Shown in pieces: positions 35,966-44,320 of a stretch of 64,000 nt of DNA. The notes beneath the pieces were generated by a model. The model saw nothing but the letters and a program-made list of their open reading frames with translations. It made no database searches and was not told where the DNA came from. This DNA is from Geminocystis herdmanii PCC 6308 (GTDB lineage: Bacteria; Cyanobacteriota; Cyanobacteriia; Cyanobacteriales; Cyanobacteriaceae). The position numbers were made by a program, and so were the translations under genes. Location: contig NZ_CM001775.1 of assembly GCF_000332235.1 (NCBI RefSeq), positions 861,630 through 925,629 on the forward strand, read 5' to 3'. The stretch's first letter is position 1. Each line of letters begins with the position of its first letter.

Positions 35966-36201
35966 TTTTTGATAATTTTTTCCTTAACTATTTCCCAAGA
36001 TTCACCTTGATTTTCAAGATTTTCATAAAATTCTAAACGTCTATCTAATTCTTCTTTCTGAGCTTGAGTTAAAGGAATTTTCTCAGGATAAATGATAACA
36101 CTATCCCATATATCTTCTATTAATTTAAGTTTTTCAGCAATAGTTAATGGTAAAATTTGTTCAGATAATAGACTGTTCATAAAGTCAACGGTATGATTCA
36201 A
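35962..36201 (-). CDS. Addiction-module antitoxin (TIGR02574-like)
   Basis: 79-aa partner of the RelE/ParE toxin. Family pattern: LTIAEKLKLIEDIWDSVI followed by a charged helix PLTQAQKEELDRRLEFYE. These antitoxins lack an obvious DNA-binding domain. The pair forms a two-gene operon with 4-nt overlap. Confidence 0.87.
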   Translation of the reverse strand: MNHTVDFMNSLLSEQILPLTIAEKLKLIEDIWDSVIIYPEKIPLTQAQKEELDRRLEFYENLENQGESWEIVKEKIIKK

Positions 36202-36292
36202 TAATTTTAGTCTAACTGATTTTTAGCATTTTGTGTCATTTTAATATTAAACAAAATGATTTTTGACTATTCTTGACTAAATAAAGAATAAT

Positions 36293-37498
36293 TTATTCTT
36301 TATTATTAACGTTTTGAAGTTCATCAATTTTGGTTATAAAATAGTTTTCTTGATGGCTTAAACTACGAGCAATAGCAAGGGCTTTTTCATAAGATTTGAG
36401 AGCAGAAGAATAGTCGTTTTTTTTCTGATAAATTATGCCCATAGAATCATAACTTTTCATTAAACCATAGTGATTATAAGAGAGTTGTTGCAGTTTAATT
36501 AACTCTTGATAAATTTCTAAAGCGGAGTCTAATTGTTCATATTCTTGGTAAAGAATACCTAGTTTTTCTAAGGCATCTCCAGCGATCGAGTATTGTTGTA
36601 ATGACCAAGCTAAAGAGAAGGCTTCTTGATAAGATTTTGCTGATTCATCGGGTTTTTTTAAGGCTTTATAATCATCGCCGATGGAGATTTTTATCAAAGA
36701 TAGTCTTAATAAATTTTGATTTTTAACATAATTTTCTGCTAATTCTCGTTTATATTTTATGGCATTTTCAGGATTAATAATTTCGCCACTAATTTCTGCT
36801 AATTGACGTAAATAAAGCCCTTCTGCAAGATAATCTAGTTCAAGTCTAGCAATATTTAATAACTCTTGATAAATCGGTTCTGCTCTGTAATAATCAAACT
36901 TTGCTAGATAAAATCTACCTAGTTTTTCTAAAGCCGTTTTAATAGTAGAAATGTCATTATTTGCTCTTGCTAATTCAAGATTTTTTTTGTTAATTGCGAT
37001 TGATTTATCAAGGTTATGTAACGCTTCATAGCCTTCAATAAATAGGGGTAAATATTCAGGATTAATATTATTATCTTTAGTGTATTCTAATTCTAATTTA
37101 AGTAGTCTTTCATTTAAAAAATTAATATCTTCATTACGACTTTTATCCCATGCAATTTTGCCGACTTTACTAATCATCGTAATTTCTTCTTTTGTGCCCA
37201 ATGCTCTACTTAAATTGATCGATCGATACCACAAAGCGAAGGCAATATCATCATTTCCTGCCTGAGATTCTTCTAAAGCTAAAGTGTCTAAATCATTAAT
37301 TTTTGCTTGGATTCTTTTTCTTTCTATACCTGTCAAATCTCGTTTGATAGTAGGTAATAATTCATCTTTAAAATCGACTAATAAAGGATTAACTTTTACT
37401 TCTTCTGTTTGTGCCAAAACTAGAGAAGATTTACCCGTAAATAAAAATAGAATAAAGACAAAAGTTGTTAAAGAAAGTTTAGAAATATTTACCTTCAT
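36293..37498 (-). CDS. Secreted tetratricopeptide-repeat protein
   Basis: 401 aa with a signal peptide (about 1-29, ending VLAQ), an extended helical region and at least six TPR-like units between residues 150 and 385, the last two canonical (AGDALEKLGILYQEYEQLDS, KSYDSMGIIYQKKNDYSSAL). Probably a periplasmic scaffold; similar proteins are widespread in cyanobacteria. Function unknown. Single-gene unit. Confidence 0.85.
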   Translation of the reverse strand: MKVNISKLSLTTFVFILFLFTGKSSLVLAQTEEVKVNPLLVDFKDELLPTIKRDLTGIERKRIQAKINDLDTLALEESQAGNDDIAFALWYRSINLSRALGTKEEITMISKVGKIAWDKSRNEDINFLNERLLKLELEYTKDNNINPEYLPLFIEGYEALHNLDKSIAINKKNLELARANNDISTIKTALEKLGRFYLAKFDYYRAEPIYQELLNIARLELDYLAEGLYLRQLAEISGEIINPENAIKYKRELAENYVKNQNLLRLSLIKISIGDDYKALKKPDESAKSYQEAFSLAWSLQQYSIAGDALEKLGILYQEYEQLDSALEIYQELIKLQQLSYNHYGLMKSYDSMGIIYQKKNDYSSALKSYEKALAIARSLSHQENYFITKIDELQNVNNKE

Positions 37499-37586
37499 AA
37501 ATTTAATATAGATAGAATAATGAGGAATGTAGGAGCTTAATATATTAAGCCCAGATTGAGGAATGAGGGCGTTAATCCATGAATCG

Positions 37587-37638
37587 CAGTGTAATGAATT
37601 ACACTGCTAACGAGATCACGTTCAATAAATTGAACTCA
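37587..37638. repeat. Double-palindrome repeat, copy 1
   Basis: CAGTGTAATGAATTACACTG (37587-37606), 13 nt, then GTTCAATAAATTGAAC (37620-37635). The same two palindromes at the same spacing occur at 60988-61036, where the first stem differs at two complementary positions. Confidence 0.75.
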
Positions 37639-37658
37639 AAATCTTTAAGATAACATTT

Positions 37659-37733
37659 GACTTCTCCAAAAAATATTTTGCAATAGTTTGTAGTAAGGGC
37701 TTTAGCCCGTTTTCCCTGAATTATTGGAGATGT
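37659..37733 (+). repeat. MITE-like element, copy 2 (GAC(A/T)TCTCCA ends)
   Basis: GACTTCTCCA at the left and TGGAGATGTC at the right form imperfect inverted ends of a 75-bp element with central palindrome GGGCTTTAGCCC. Full-length relative in reverse at 32800-32870; partial relatives at 44261-44286 and 56789-56827. Confidence 0.7.
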
Positions 37734-37739
37734 CTATTG

Positions 37740-38567
37740 TTAATTATTCATTAGTTTATAGATTTCTCGGCGAGAAAGAGTTGTATATTGGGCTAGATGT
37801 TGACTGGCTTCACTTTTACTCATGCCTTGCTGTGTTAATTTTGTCATTTCAGCGATAAGATCGTTTTCGGATAAATTGATTTGCTCTAATTGATGATTTC
37901 CGTCTAGGATAATAGTATATTCTCCCTTTGGTTCTTTGTGTTGATAGAGTTCGATCGAACTTTTAATAGTACCACGCCAAATGTCTTCATGAATTTTAGT
38001 TAATTCTCTAGCTAAAGCAAGATGACGAGTTTCACCGAAAAATTGTGCGAAATCTGCAAGAGTTTTTTGGAGACGATGGGGCGCTTCATAAAAAATCATA
38101 GTGCGCTTTTCCTGTTGTAAACTTTGGAGAAGACTATCCCGTAACTTCTTTTTGGTGGGCAAAAAACCCTCAAAACAAAATCTTTCCGTAGTTAAACCAG
38201 AGGCAATTAAACCATTTATTCCTGCCATCGCGCCCGGAATGGAGATAATATTGATCTCAGTTTCTATACAGGCTAACACTAAATGATACCCTGGATCGGA
38301 AATAGCCGGAGTACCTGCATCGGTGACTAAGGCGATATTTAATCCTTGAGATAGCTTATCTAATAATTCCTTAACCCGTTGTTGATGGTTATGCTGATGA
38401 TAGCTAATACTAGGGGTTTTGATTTGATAATGGTGTAATAATTTGCCCGTGTGTCGGGTATCTTCGGCGGCGATTAAGTCCACATTTTGTAGGATTTCGA
38501 TCGCACGAAAAGTAATATCTTTTAAATTGCCGATGGGAGTCGCTACTAAATAAAGTATTCCTGTCAC
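37740..38567 (-). CDS. rsmI: 16S rRNA (cytidine(1402)-2'-O)-methyltransferase
   Basis: SAM-dependent tetrapyrrole-methylase-fold enzyme modifying C1402 of 16S rRNA. The 275 aa show GILYLVATPIGNLKDIT, AAEDTRHTGKLLHHY and LVTDAGTPAISDPGY, with EAPHRLQKTLADF, all hallmarks of RsmI. Length normal. A MITE-like element abuts its 3' end. Confidence 0.96.
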   Translation of the reverse strand: MTGILYLVATPIGNLKDITFRAIEILQNVDLIAAEDTRHTGKLLHHYQIKTPSISYHQHNHQQRVKELLDKLSQGLNIALVTDAGTPAISDPGYHLVLACIETEINIISIPGAMAGINGLIASGLTTERFCFEGFLPTKKKLRDSLLQSLQQEKRTMIFYEAPHRLQKTLADFAQFFGETRHLALARELTKIHEDIWRGTIKSSIELYQHKEPKGEYTIILDGNHQLEQINLSENDLIAEMTKLTQQGMSKSEASQHLAQYTTLSRREIYKLMNN

Positions 38568-38646
38568 GATGTTGATAAATTGACAATGGACGATGAACGA
38601 TGAACAATGGAAAAAGACAATAATTCAATTAACCAGAGTAATTTTT

Positions 38647-38985
38647 ATGAGTCAATTTACCGTTAATCTTCTTCAAGGTTCAATCTCTTTCAATTTTAGT
38701 ATGAGTGCGGCAGAAAAACTGAAACAAGAAATCGCACTTTTGATGGAAAGTTTAAAAGAAATTGCGATACAAGCGAAAAGCGGAGGCAAACCAACCCCGA
38801 AAAAAGTCATGGAATATCAACACACGGGAGATGTATTTTTTGAGGTTTTTTGTAACCCGAATATCTACGGTAATCCTTTTTCTGCAAAAATGTTGATTAC
38901 AGTGAGGGACGATCGATTAAGATTAACTTCAGAAGCAGAATTAACCCGTTTAATCGAAGATTTAGATCAATATTTGAATCAATAA
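38647..38985 (+). CDS. Conserved hypothetical protein, 112 aa
   Basis: Not recognised. I place the start at ATG 38647 (MSQFTVNLLQGSISF) because the 18 residues upstream come from heptamer-repeat sequence. The body has an amphipathic helix (AAEKLKQEIALLMESLKEIAIQAK) and a strand-rich half with FEVFCNPNIYGNPFSAKMLI. Divergent from rsmI. No membrane segment. Confidence 0.65.
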   Translation: MSQFTVNLLQGSISFNFSMSAAEKLKQEIALLMESLKEIAIQAKSGGKPTPKKVMEYQHTGDVFFEVFCNPNIYGNPFSAKMLITVRDDRLRLTSEAELTRLIEDLDQYLNQ

Positions 38986-39102
38986 TTAGAATTAAGTACT
39001 ATTTTTTCTTTAAAATAATAACGCCTTGCTGTTGAGTAGTTCCTGTTATTATAAATGTAGGAAAAATTAACAAAATTTATCAAAAAATCCTAGTAAATAA
39101 TT

Positions 39103-39402
39103 ATGAATAATTCTCAAAATACAGCAACCAAACAAAGACTAGATTTATTAACAGAAATTAAAAAAACTCCTGAAGAATATATCCCCGAATTATTAAACTT
39201 TGTGCGTTTGTTTCGTCAAAGTATAATGACAAAAAAGACATCTATTAATGCTTGGGATAATGCTATTAATCAAATTAATAATAGTGAGCAAAATGAAGAA
39301 AAATTTAAACAATTATTTGAGTCTTGGGCAGAATTAGATGATAAAAATGAACAAAAAGAAACATTACAAATTATTGAATCTTTAGAGAGTATTTCTATTT
39401 AA
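39103..39402 (+). CDS. Small hypothetical protein, possible orphan antitoxin
   Basis: 99 aa, strongly acidic. The start LLTEIKKTPEEYIPELLNFVRLF resembles DUF2281-type antitoxins (which begin with a similar P-E-Y-hydrophobic-helix motif), but no toxin gene follows on this strand. Classification is tentative. Confidence 0.55.
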   Translation: MNNSQNTATKQRLDLLTEIKKTPEEYIPELLNFVRLFRQSIMTKKTSINAWDNAINQINNSEQNEEKFKQLFESWAELDDKNEQKETLQIIESLESISI

Positions 39403-39484
39403 TGAATAATGAAATTTTTAAAAATATGTTCACTCAAAAATCAAGCACAAAATACAACCTTATAAGTATTACCTTATAGTATTA

Positions 39485-40111
39485 TTAAGGAATAAAAATC
39501 AAATTATTATCTAGTGCTATCCGTTGAATATGAGAACGTAATCTAATATCATCTAGTCTGATAATTTGATCCTGATTACAACTTAAATCATTTTCTGCTC
39601 TTTCGTAAAGTGCGATCGCTTCCTCGTCGTTATGGGCATTAAAGTAGATAATTCCGTCTATTTTTCCATAAATTTCCTCATTTTCATAGAAATATCTTGA
39701 CCATTTTTGAGAAAGCTCTCTATCGGCGGTTTTTGCTAACGCTGACACCGAACCTGCTCTCATAGCACCACTACCTCTAATATCCAATAATAATAGAGAA
39801 CGAGTTGACTGTACGATCGAAACACATTGTTGTTGAATATCCATTACACCACTATCACCAAAATATTCGACAATGCAACTTGATAAAGTAAAAGCAGTGT
39901 AGTAAATTCCCCTTTCAGAATCTAATTGAGGCTTTTTGCCACTGGGATGATGATCAAAGCGATGTAATGCTCCAAAATAACGAAACGTAAGAGCTTGAGT
40001 CTTATATTTAGTGGTGGGATCAAAAATTCTCACTAATTCTGTATTAACTTGTAAATCGTAAAAAAGAGGATTTGGCTTGTTTTTGGGCGGTGGGGAAGCA
40101 ATAACTACCAA
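39485..40111 (-). CDS. RES domain toxin (NAD+-degrading)
   Basis: 208-aa toxin of a RES-Xre module; studied relatives degrade NAD+. The RES core is visible: FRYFGALHRFDHHPSG, GIYYTAFTLSSCIVEYFGD (RES-type Arg/Glu/Ser region), and a C-terminal DGIIYFNAHNDEEAIALYER. Translation probably starts at TTG 40111, directly after the antitoxin TAA, with a strong GGGGGAGG ribosome site inside the antitoxin's last codons. Confidence 0.88.
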   Translation of the reverse strand: MVVIASPPPKNKPNPLFYDLQVNTELVRIFDPTTKYKTQALTFRYFGALHRFDHHPSGKKPQLDSERGIYYTAFTLSSCIVEYFGDSGVMDIQQQCVSIVQSTRSLLLLDIRGSGAMRAGSVSALAKTADRELSQKWSRYFYENEEIYGKIDGIIYFNAHNDEEAIALYERAENDLSCNQDQIIRLDDIRLRSHIQRIALDNNLIFIP

Positions 40112-40723
40112 TTAAGCACCTCCCCCCATTGCTTCGACAATTACTCTGGTTTTTAATCCTTGTTTTAGGGCTTCCACAGGAGTTAAACCATCTAAAACAG
40201 GTAAGGGGTGCATAAACCAGTTAAGTTTAGCAAATTCTGAATTAATCGATAAATTTTTGAGTATTTCTGGTAAACCATCAATCACACCATCCGCCTCTTC
40301 CGCATCAAATTGCCACAGAGGAAATTTCCACACTCCATTATCTCGCACAGCCAATAAACTTTTATTTTTTATCCTGTCATGGGGTGTTTGTCTTGAAGTG
40401 CCTAGTAATTTAGCTACTTGAGGGGCGGTAAAAGAATTAGATAATAATTCTCGACGACGTTCAAAATATCGTTGTAAGGTTTCCAGTTCTAATTCTATTT
40501 TTTCTGCTGAAGTATAACTCTCACCGTTGGTTAATTTTTCGATAGTTCGATCGTTTTTTGTAGTGCTTACGATTTTATCTTTATGGGTTTTTGATGTCGA
40601 TCGAAGTTCTATACTTGTTTTTATTTTAGCTATGCTACTCACTAAAATATTCTGTTCATCAGTAGCTAAAATTTCTAGTAAATGAGCATATTCTGATGCT
40701 TCTTTTTCAATGGTTGCAATCAT
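40112..40723 (-). CDS. Xre/MbcA/ParS-type antitoxin of the RES toxin
   Basis: 203 aa. Residues ~95-150 hold a helix-turn-helix (SFTAPQVAKLLGTSRQTPHDRI) and the C-terminus a DUF2384-like toxin-binding domain (FMHPLPVLDGLTPVEALKQGL). I prefer ATG 40723 (MIATIEKEA), which has an AGGAG ribosome site, over a start 27 codons upstream that would include the direct repeats at 40739-40789. The Gly-rich end GGGA reflects the toxin's ribosome site. Confidence 0.85.
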   Translation of the reverse strand: MIATIEKEASEYAHLLEILATDEQNILVSSIAKIKTSIELRSTSKTHKDKIVSTTKNDRTIEKLTNGESYTSAEKIELELETLQRYFERRRELLSNSFTAPQVAKLLGTSRQTPHDRIKNKSLLAVRDNGVWKFPLWQFDAEEADGVIDGLPEILKNLSINSEFAKLNWFMHPLPVLDGLTPVEALKQGLKTRVIVEAMGGGA

Positions 40724-40738
40724 AATTATATTTCTCCT

Positions 40739-40789
40739 GTAAGAGATGTCAATAACTATAGTTTGGCATTTATAGGTAAGAGATGTCAA
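40739..40789 (-). promoter_or_regulatory. Candidate operator of the RES-Xre module
   Basis: Two identical 14-bp direct repeats GTAAGAGATGTCAA at 40739-40752 and 40776-40789, just upstream of the antitoxin start, 37 bp apart (close to 3.5 helical turns). Position and exact identity suggest antitoxin binding sites for autoregulation. Confidence 0.55.
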
Positions 40790-40893
40790 GAGGAAAATTG
40801 GCAATCGAAATAATTAGGGTTTGTTATTTTTATTTGAGCGGTTTGTTATTTATTAAAATATAATTATAGCTACTGTAAAAGAATCATAATTTT

Positions 40894-42012
40894 ATGCTTA
40901 ATTTAGTGTTAGTGGGGGGTGGTCATAGTCATTCGATCGTGCTTAAATTATGGAGTAAAAAGAAGGTATCAGGAGTAAAAGTAACTTTAATTAGCAATGT
41001 CAAAAATACGCCTTATTCGGGAATGTTGCCTGAATATATTTCTGGATTTTATAGCTATGAAGACAGTCATATTAATTTAGTAAAATTAGCAGAAGTTGCA
41101 GGAATAGAATTAATAATTGATGAAGTTATTAATATTGATGCAGATAAGAAAATAGTTAGTTGTCAATCAGGTTTAAAAATAAGTTTTGATGTCTTATCTT
41201 TAGATATTGGTAGTCGCCCTGAAAAGAGTCAAATTAAAGGTGCTAATCTATATGGTATTCCCATTAAACCCATCCCTTTATTTCTGGAAAAATGGCATAA
41301 AATTATTGATTTAGCTGATAATAAGCCTCATGATAAAATGATTTTAACAATTATTGGAGGGGGTGCAGGAGGTGTAGAATTAGCCTTAAATATTCATCAT
41401 AAATTAACTAAGATTTTATCAGCAGAAAATTTGACGATTAATTTAATTCATCGAGGGAAAAGAATTATCTCTAATCATAGTTTATCCATGAGTAAAAAGT
41501 TAACTAAAATTTTAGAACAAAATCAGGTTAATATTTATCTTAATGAGGAAGTTAAAAGTATTGATAGTCAAAAAATTACGCTATTTTCAGGGAAAAATAT
41601 TGATTCAGATTATAATTTTTTAGTAACTCAAGCCTGCGCACCTAATTGGTTAAAAAATAGCTCGATCGAAACCGATACCCAAGGTTTTATAATGGTAAAA
41701 AATACCCTTCAAAGTGTCAATTATCCTTATATTTTTGCCTCTGGAGATATTGCTAATATAAGAGATTATCCTTGCCCAAAAGCAGGAGTTTTTGCGGTAA
41801 AACAAGGTATGCCTTTATATCAAAATTTATGTAATTTTTTAACTAAAAAATCTCTAACATTATATTATCCTCAAAAAAACTATTTAAACATTATTGGTAC
41901 AGGAAATAAAAATGCTGTAGCAAGTTGGGGTAATATTTGCGTACAATCTCCATTGATATGGTATTGGAAACAATATCTTGACAATAATTTTATGAAACAA
42001 TTTCCCCATTAA
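40894..42012 (+). CDS. FAD-dependent oxidoreductase of the SelD-associated NDH type
   Basis: 372-aa pyridine nucleotide-disulfide oxidoreductase fold: N-terminal FAD motif LVLVGGGHSHSIVL, NAD-binding IIGGGAGGVELALN and C-terminal FASGDIANI. The GGGHSH start, the NTPYSGMLPEYISGFY segment and the end QYLDNNFMKQF match the N-terminal half of the large cyanobacterial oxidoreductase-SelD fusion, but here the frame stops where SelD would begin. So it is either a stand-alone paralogue or a remnant that lost SelD. Confidence 0.82.
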   Translation: MLNLVLVGGGHSHSIVLKLWSKKKVSGVKVTLISNVKNTPYSGMLPEYISGFYSYEDSHINLVKLAEVAGIELIIDEVINIDADKKIVSCQSGLKISFDVLSLDIGSRPEKSQIKGANLYGIPIKPIPLFLEKWHKIIDLADNKPHDKMILTIIGGGAGGVELALNIHHKLTKILSAENLTINLIHRGKRIISNHSLSMSKKLTKILEQNQVNIYLNEEVKSIDSQKITLFSGKNIDSDYNFLVTQACAPNWLKNSSIETDTQGFIMVKNTLQSVNYPYIFASGDIANIRDYPCPKAGVFAVKQGMPLYQNLCNFLTKKSLTLYYPQKNYLNIIGTGNKNAVASWGNICVQSPLIWYWKQYLDNNFMKQFPH

Positions 42013-42030
42013 ACAATCAACAAACTATAA

Positions 42031-42732
42031 TTAAACAGCTAAAAATTCTTGAATAACTCTTTGGCTTAATTGACTGGTTAAACCAGAGGCAACAATACCG
42101 CCTTTTTGCATAGCATAATATCGATCAGCCTGACGGACAAAATGCAAATGTTGTTCGACTAAAAGAACAGAAATACCAGTTTCTTTAATAATCTTTTTTA
42201 CTGCTGATTCAATCTCTAAAATAATCGAAGGTTGAATGCCCTCTGTTGGCTCATCTAAAAGCAATAATTTAGGTTTTCCCATTAATGCTCTTGCTATGGC
42301 TAATTGTTGTTGTTGCCCACCACTTAAATCGCCTCCCATGCGGTTTAACATAGTTTTTAAAACAGGGAATAACTCAAAAATTTCCGTAGGAATTTCTTTT
42401 TTTACCTTAACATTTTTGGGGATAGCTTCTAAACCTAAAATCAAGTTTTCTTTCACGGTTAAACGAGGAATAACATCCCTACCTTGAGGCACATAACCGA
42501 TACCTAATTTAGCACGTTGATCTGTGGTAACTTTATCAATAACTCTATCCTTAAAATTAATCTCACCTGTGCGTGATTTTAACAACCCCATAATGGTTTT
42601 TAACAAGGTAGTTTTACCTACCCCATTTCGCCCAATTAAACATACCATTTCACCACTATTGATACTTAAATCCACATCTCTTAAAATGTGACTTTCACCA
42701 TAATAAACATTCAAACTAGATAGATTTAACAT
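42031..42732 (-). CDS. urtE: Urea ABC transporter ATP-binding protein UrtE
   Basis: One of two ATPases of the high-affinity urea importer UrtABCDE. 233 aa from ATG 42732 (MLNLSSLNVYYGESH); the 12 residues upstream are unlikely. Walker A GRNGVGKT, signature LSGGQQQQL and Walker B LLLLDEPTEGIQ are intact. Downstream of urtD after 143 nt. urtA, urtB and urtC are not in this window. Confidence 0.9.
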   Translation of the reverse strand: MLNLSSLNVYYGESHILRDVDLSINSGEMVCLIGRNGVGKTTLLKTIMGLLKSRTGEINFKDRVIDKVTTDQRAKLGIGYVPQGRDVIPRLTVKENLILGLEAIPKNVKVKKEIPTEIFELFPVLKTMLNRMGGDLSGGQQQQLAIARALMGKPKLLLLDEPTEGIQPSIILEIESAVKKIIKETGISVLLVEQHLHFVRQADRYYAMQKGGIVASGLTSQLSQRVIQEFLAV

Positions 42733-42875
42733 AATAATAAAACTAAAGCTAAAATTGAGTAATAACAAATAAAAGTTTGTAAAATTTTCTTCTTTTCCTT
42801 ATGCAATTAATTAATTGACACATCAAAAACTTTGCGCCTTTGCGTCTTTGCGTGAGAAAAAAAAGAATTGAATTA

Positions 42876-43976
42876 TCACAAGACAATACGATCGACTACT
42901 TCTTGAGGTAAATTAAGCAATTCTAATAACTCTTGATAAACTTGATTTTCTAACTCATTAATACCATGATTACTAATAATTTGATAACTTAATTGTAAAA
43001 CTTTTTCCTTTTCTTCCTGAGTTTCTAATAAAGGAATTAAATCAATTAAAGGGATGTTTTCAGCTAAAAAGTTAACTAATTCCTCTTTTAACTGCAACTC
43101 GTCTTCTTCAGAAGTAGCAAATTGTTTACTTAAATTAGTGATAATTATATCTTGTTCTTCGGGAGTTAAATTAAAATCTGCCCATGCCATAGTTGCGGCG
43201 ATACGCACTATGACAATTTCATCTCTTTCTAAGGAGGTTTCCTGCCCTAAATATACTTCAATTACACGAGGATCATTTTGAATTTCATTCATTGTACCCT
43301 CACATAATACAGTGCCTTGATGTAAAACAGTAACTTGTTTCGCTATCTGTCGCACAAACTCCATATCATGCTCAATGACAATGATAGAATGATTTTCGGC
43401 TAAAGCTAACAGCAGATTACCGACATTTTCTGTTTCTTCATCGGTTAAACCAGCTACAGGCTCATCTACTAATAATAAATCAGGAGACTGCGCTACTAAC
43501 ATTCCAATTTCTAATCGTTGTTTTTCCCCGTGAGACAACAAGGCAGCTTGTAATTCTGCTTTGGCGGTTAAACCGATGGTTTCGAGTAAACTGGCAACGT
43601 TACGTTTATCTTGTTCGGTGGGTTTATTAAACAGGGTTGAAAAAACATTTTTTGTCTTATTTGCTACTAAGTCTAAATTCTCTTTTACTGTTAGGTTTAA
43701 ATAGACTCTTGGGGTTTGAAATTTGCGCCCAATACCCATTCTTGCTATTTGATGTTCGCTAATTTTTCGGAGGTTTTTACCTTTAAAAAATACGTTGCCT
43801 TCTGTGGGTTGAACTTTACCAGTAATAACATCTAAAAAAGTTGTTTTTCCTGCTCCATTAGGTCCAATAATTACTCTTAATTCACCTTTATTCATTTTGA
43901 ATTTGAGATGATTTAAGGCTTTAAAACCGTCAAAACTTACGGTTAAATCGTCAATTTCTAATATAGTATCACTCAT
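42876..43976 (-). CDS. urtD: Urea ABC transporter ATP-binding protein UrtD with TerB-like C-terminal extension
   Basis: 366 aa against about 250 for a typical UrtD. Residues 1-250 are a complete UrtD (Walker A GPNGAGKT, signature LSHGEKQRLEIG, Walker B LLLVDEPVAGLT, ending DPRVIEVYLG). Residues about 255-366 are all-helical with VRIAATMAWADFNLTPEEQD, resembling a TerB/tellurite-resistance-like fold. The tail may sense or anchor; its role is unknown. An NtcA-type promoter lies directly upstream. Confidence 0.88.
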   Translation of the reverse strand: MSDTILEIDDLTVSFDGFKALNHLKFKMNKGELRVIIGPNGAGKTTFLDVITGKVQPTEGNVFFKGKNLRKISEHQIARMGIGRKFQTPRVYLNLTVKENLDLVANKTKNVFSTLFNKPTEQDKRNVASLLETIGLTAKAELQAALLSHGEKQRLEIGMLVAQSPDLLLVDEPVAGLTDEETENVGNLLLALAENHSIIVIEHDMEFVRQIAKQVTVLHQGTVLCEGTMNEIQNDPRVIEVYLGQETSLERDEIVIVRIAATMAWADFNLTPEEQDIIITNLSKQFATSEEDELQLKEELVNFLAENIPLIDLIPLLETQEEKEKVLQLSYQIISNHGINELENQVYQELLELLNLPQEVVDRIVL

Positions 43977-44020
43977 TATTTATATATTAATAATTGGGCT
44001 TTTTTGTTTATAGCCTAAAT

Positions 44021-44063
44021 AATATAATTTATTAAACGAATCATTTTCGGTAGTGATTGTTAC
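44021..44063 (-). promoter_or_regulatory. NtcA-activated (class II) promoter of urtD-urtE
   Basis: A palindromic NtcA site GTA-N8-TAC (44050-44063, GTAGTGATTGTTAC on the plus strand) is followed on the minus strand after 23 nt by a -10 box TATATT (44026-44021), the spacing known for NtcA-activated promoters. The predicted leader to the urtD ATG is about 40 nt. Predicts induction under nitrogen limitation. Confidence 0.78.
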
Positions 44064-44320
44064 AAAATAATGAAGGGTTAAAATCCTGTAAGCGGGTAAA
44101 TTTTAAAGTCTGAATTTAACCTAACTCAAAACCTTAATTACCAAGAAATCTAGCTATTTTTTATGATTAGAAAATTGACTCACTTTAGTAGAGTTGTGCT
44201 ATCAGCAATGAAATTTATTTCTTTGCGGGATAAAGGTTTCTAATCATAAATTATTAAAAAAGTTTGTAGTGATGGCTTTAGCCATTAATTATTAATATTT
44301 AAACGAACTTTATATTATAT
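44064..44320. repeat. Intergenic region with dispersed repeat fragments
   Basis: Between urtD and gpsA. A partial MITE centre AGTTTGTAGTGATGGCTTTA followed by GCCATT lies at 44261-44286 (relative of 37685-37708), and AAGAAATCTAGCTATTTTTT at about 44143-44162 resembles the 22023/45405 repeat. No gene. Confidence 0.5.
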
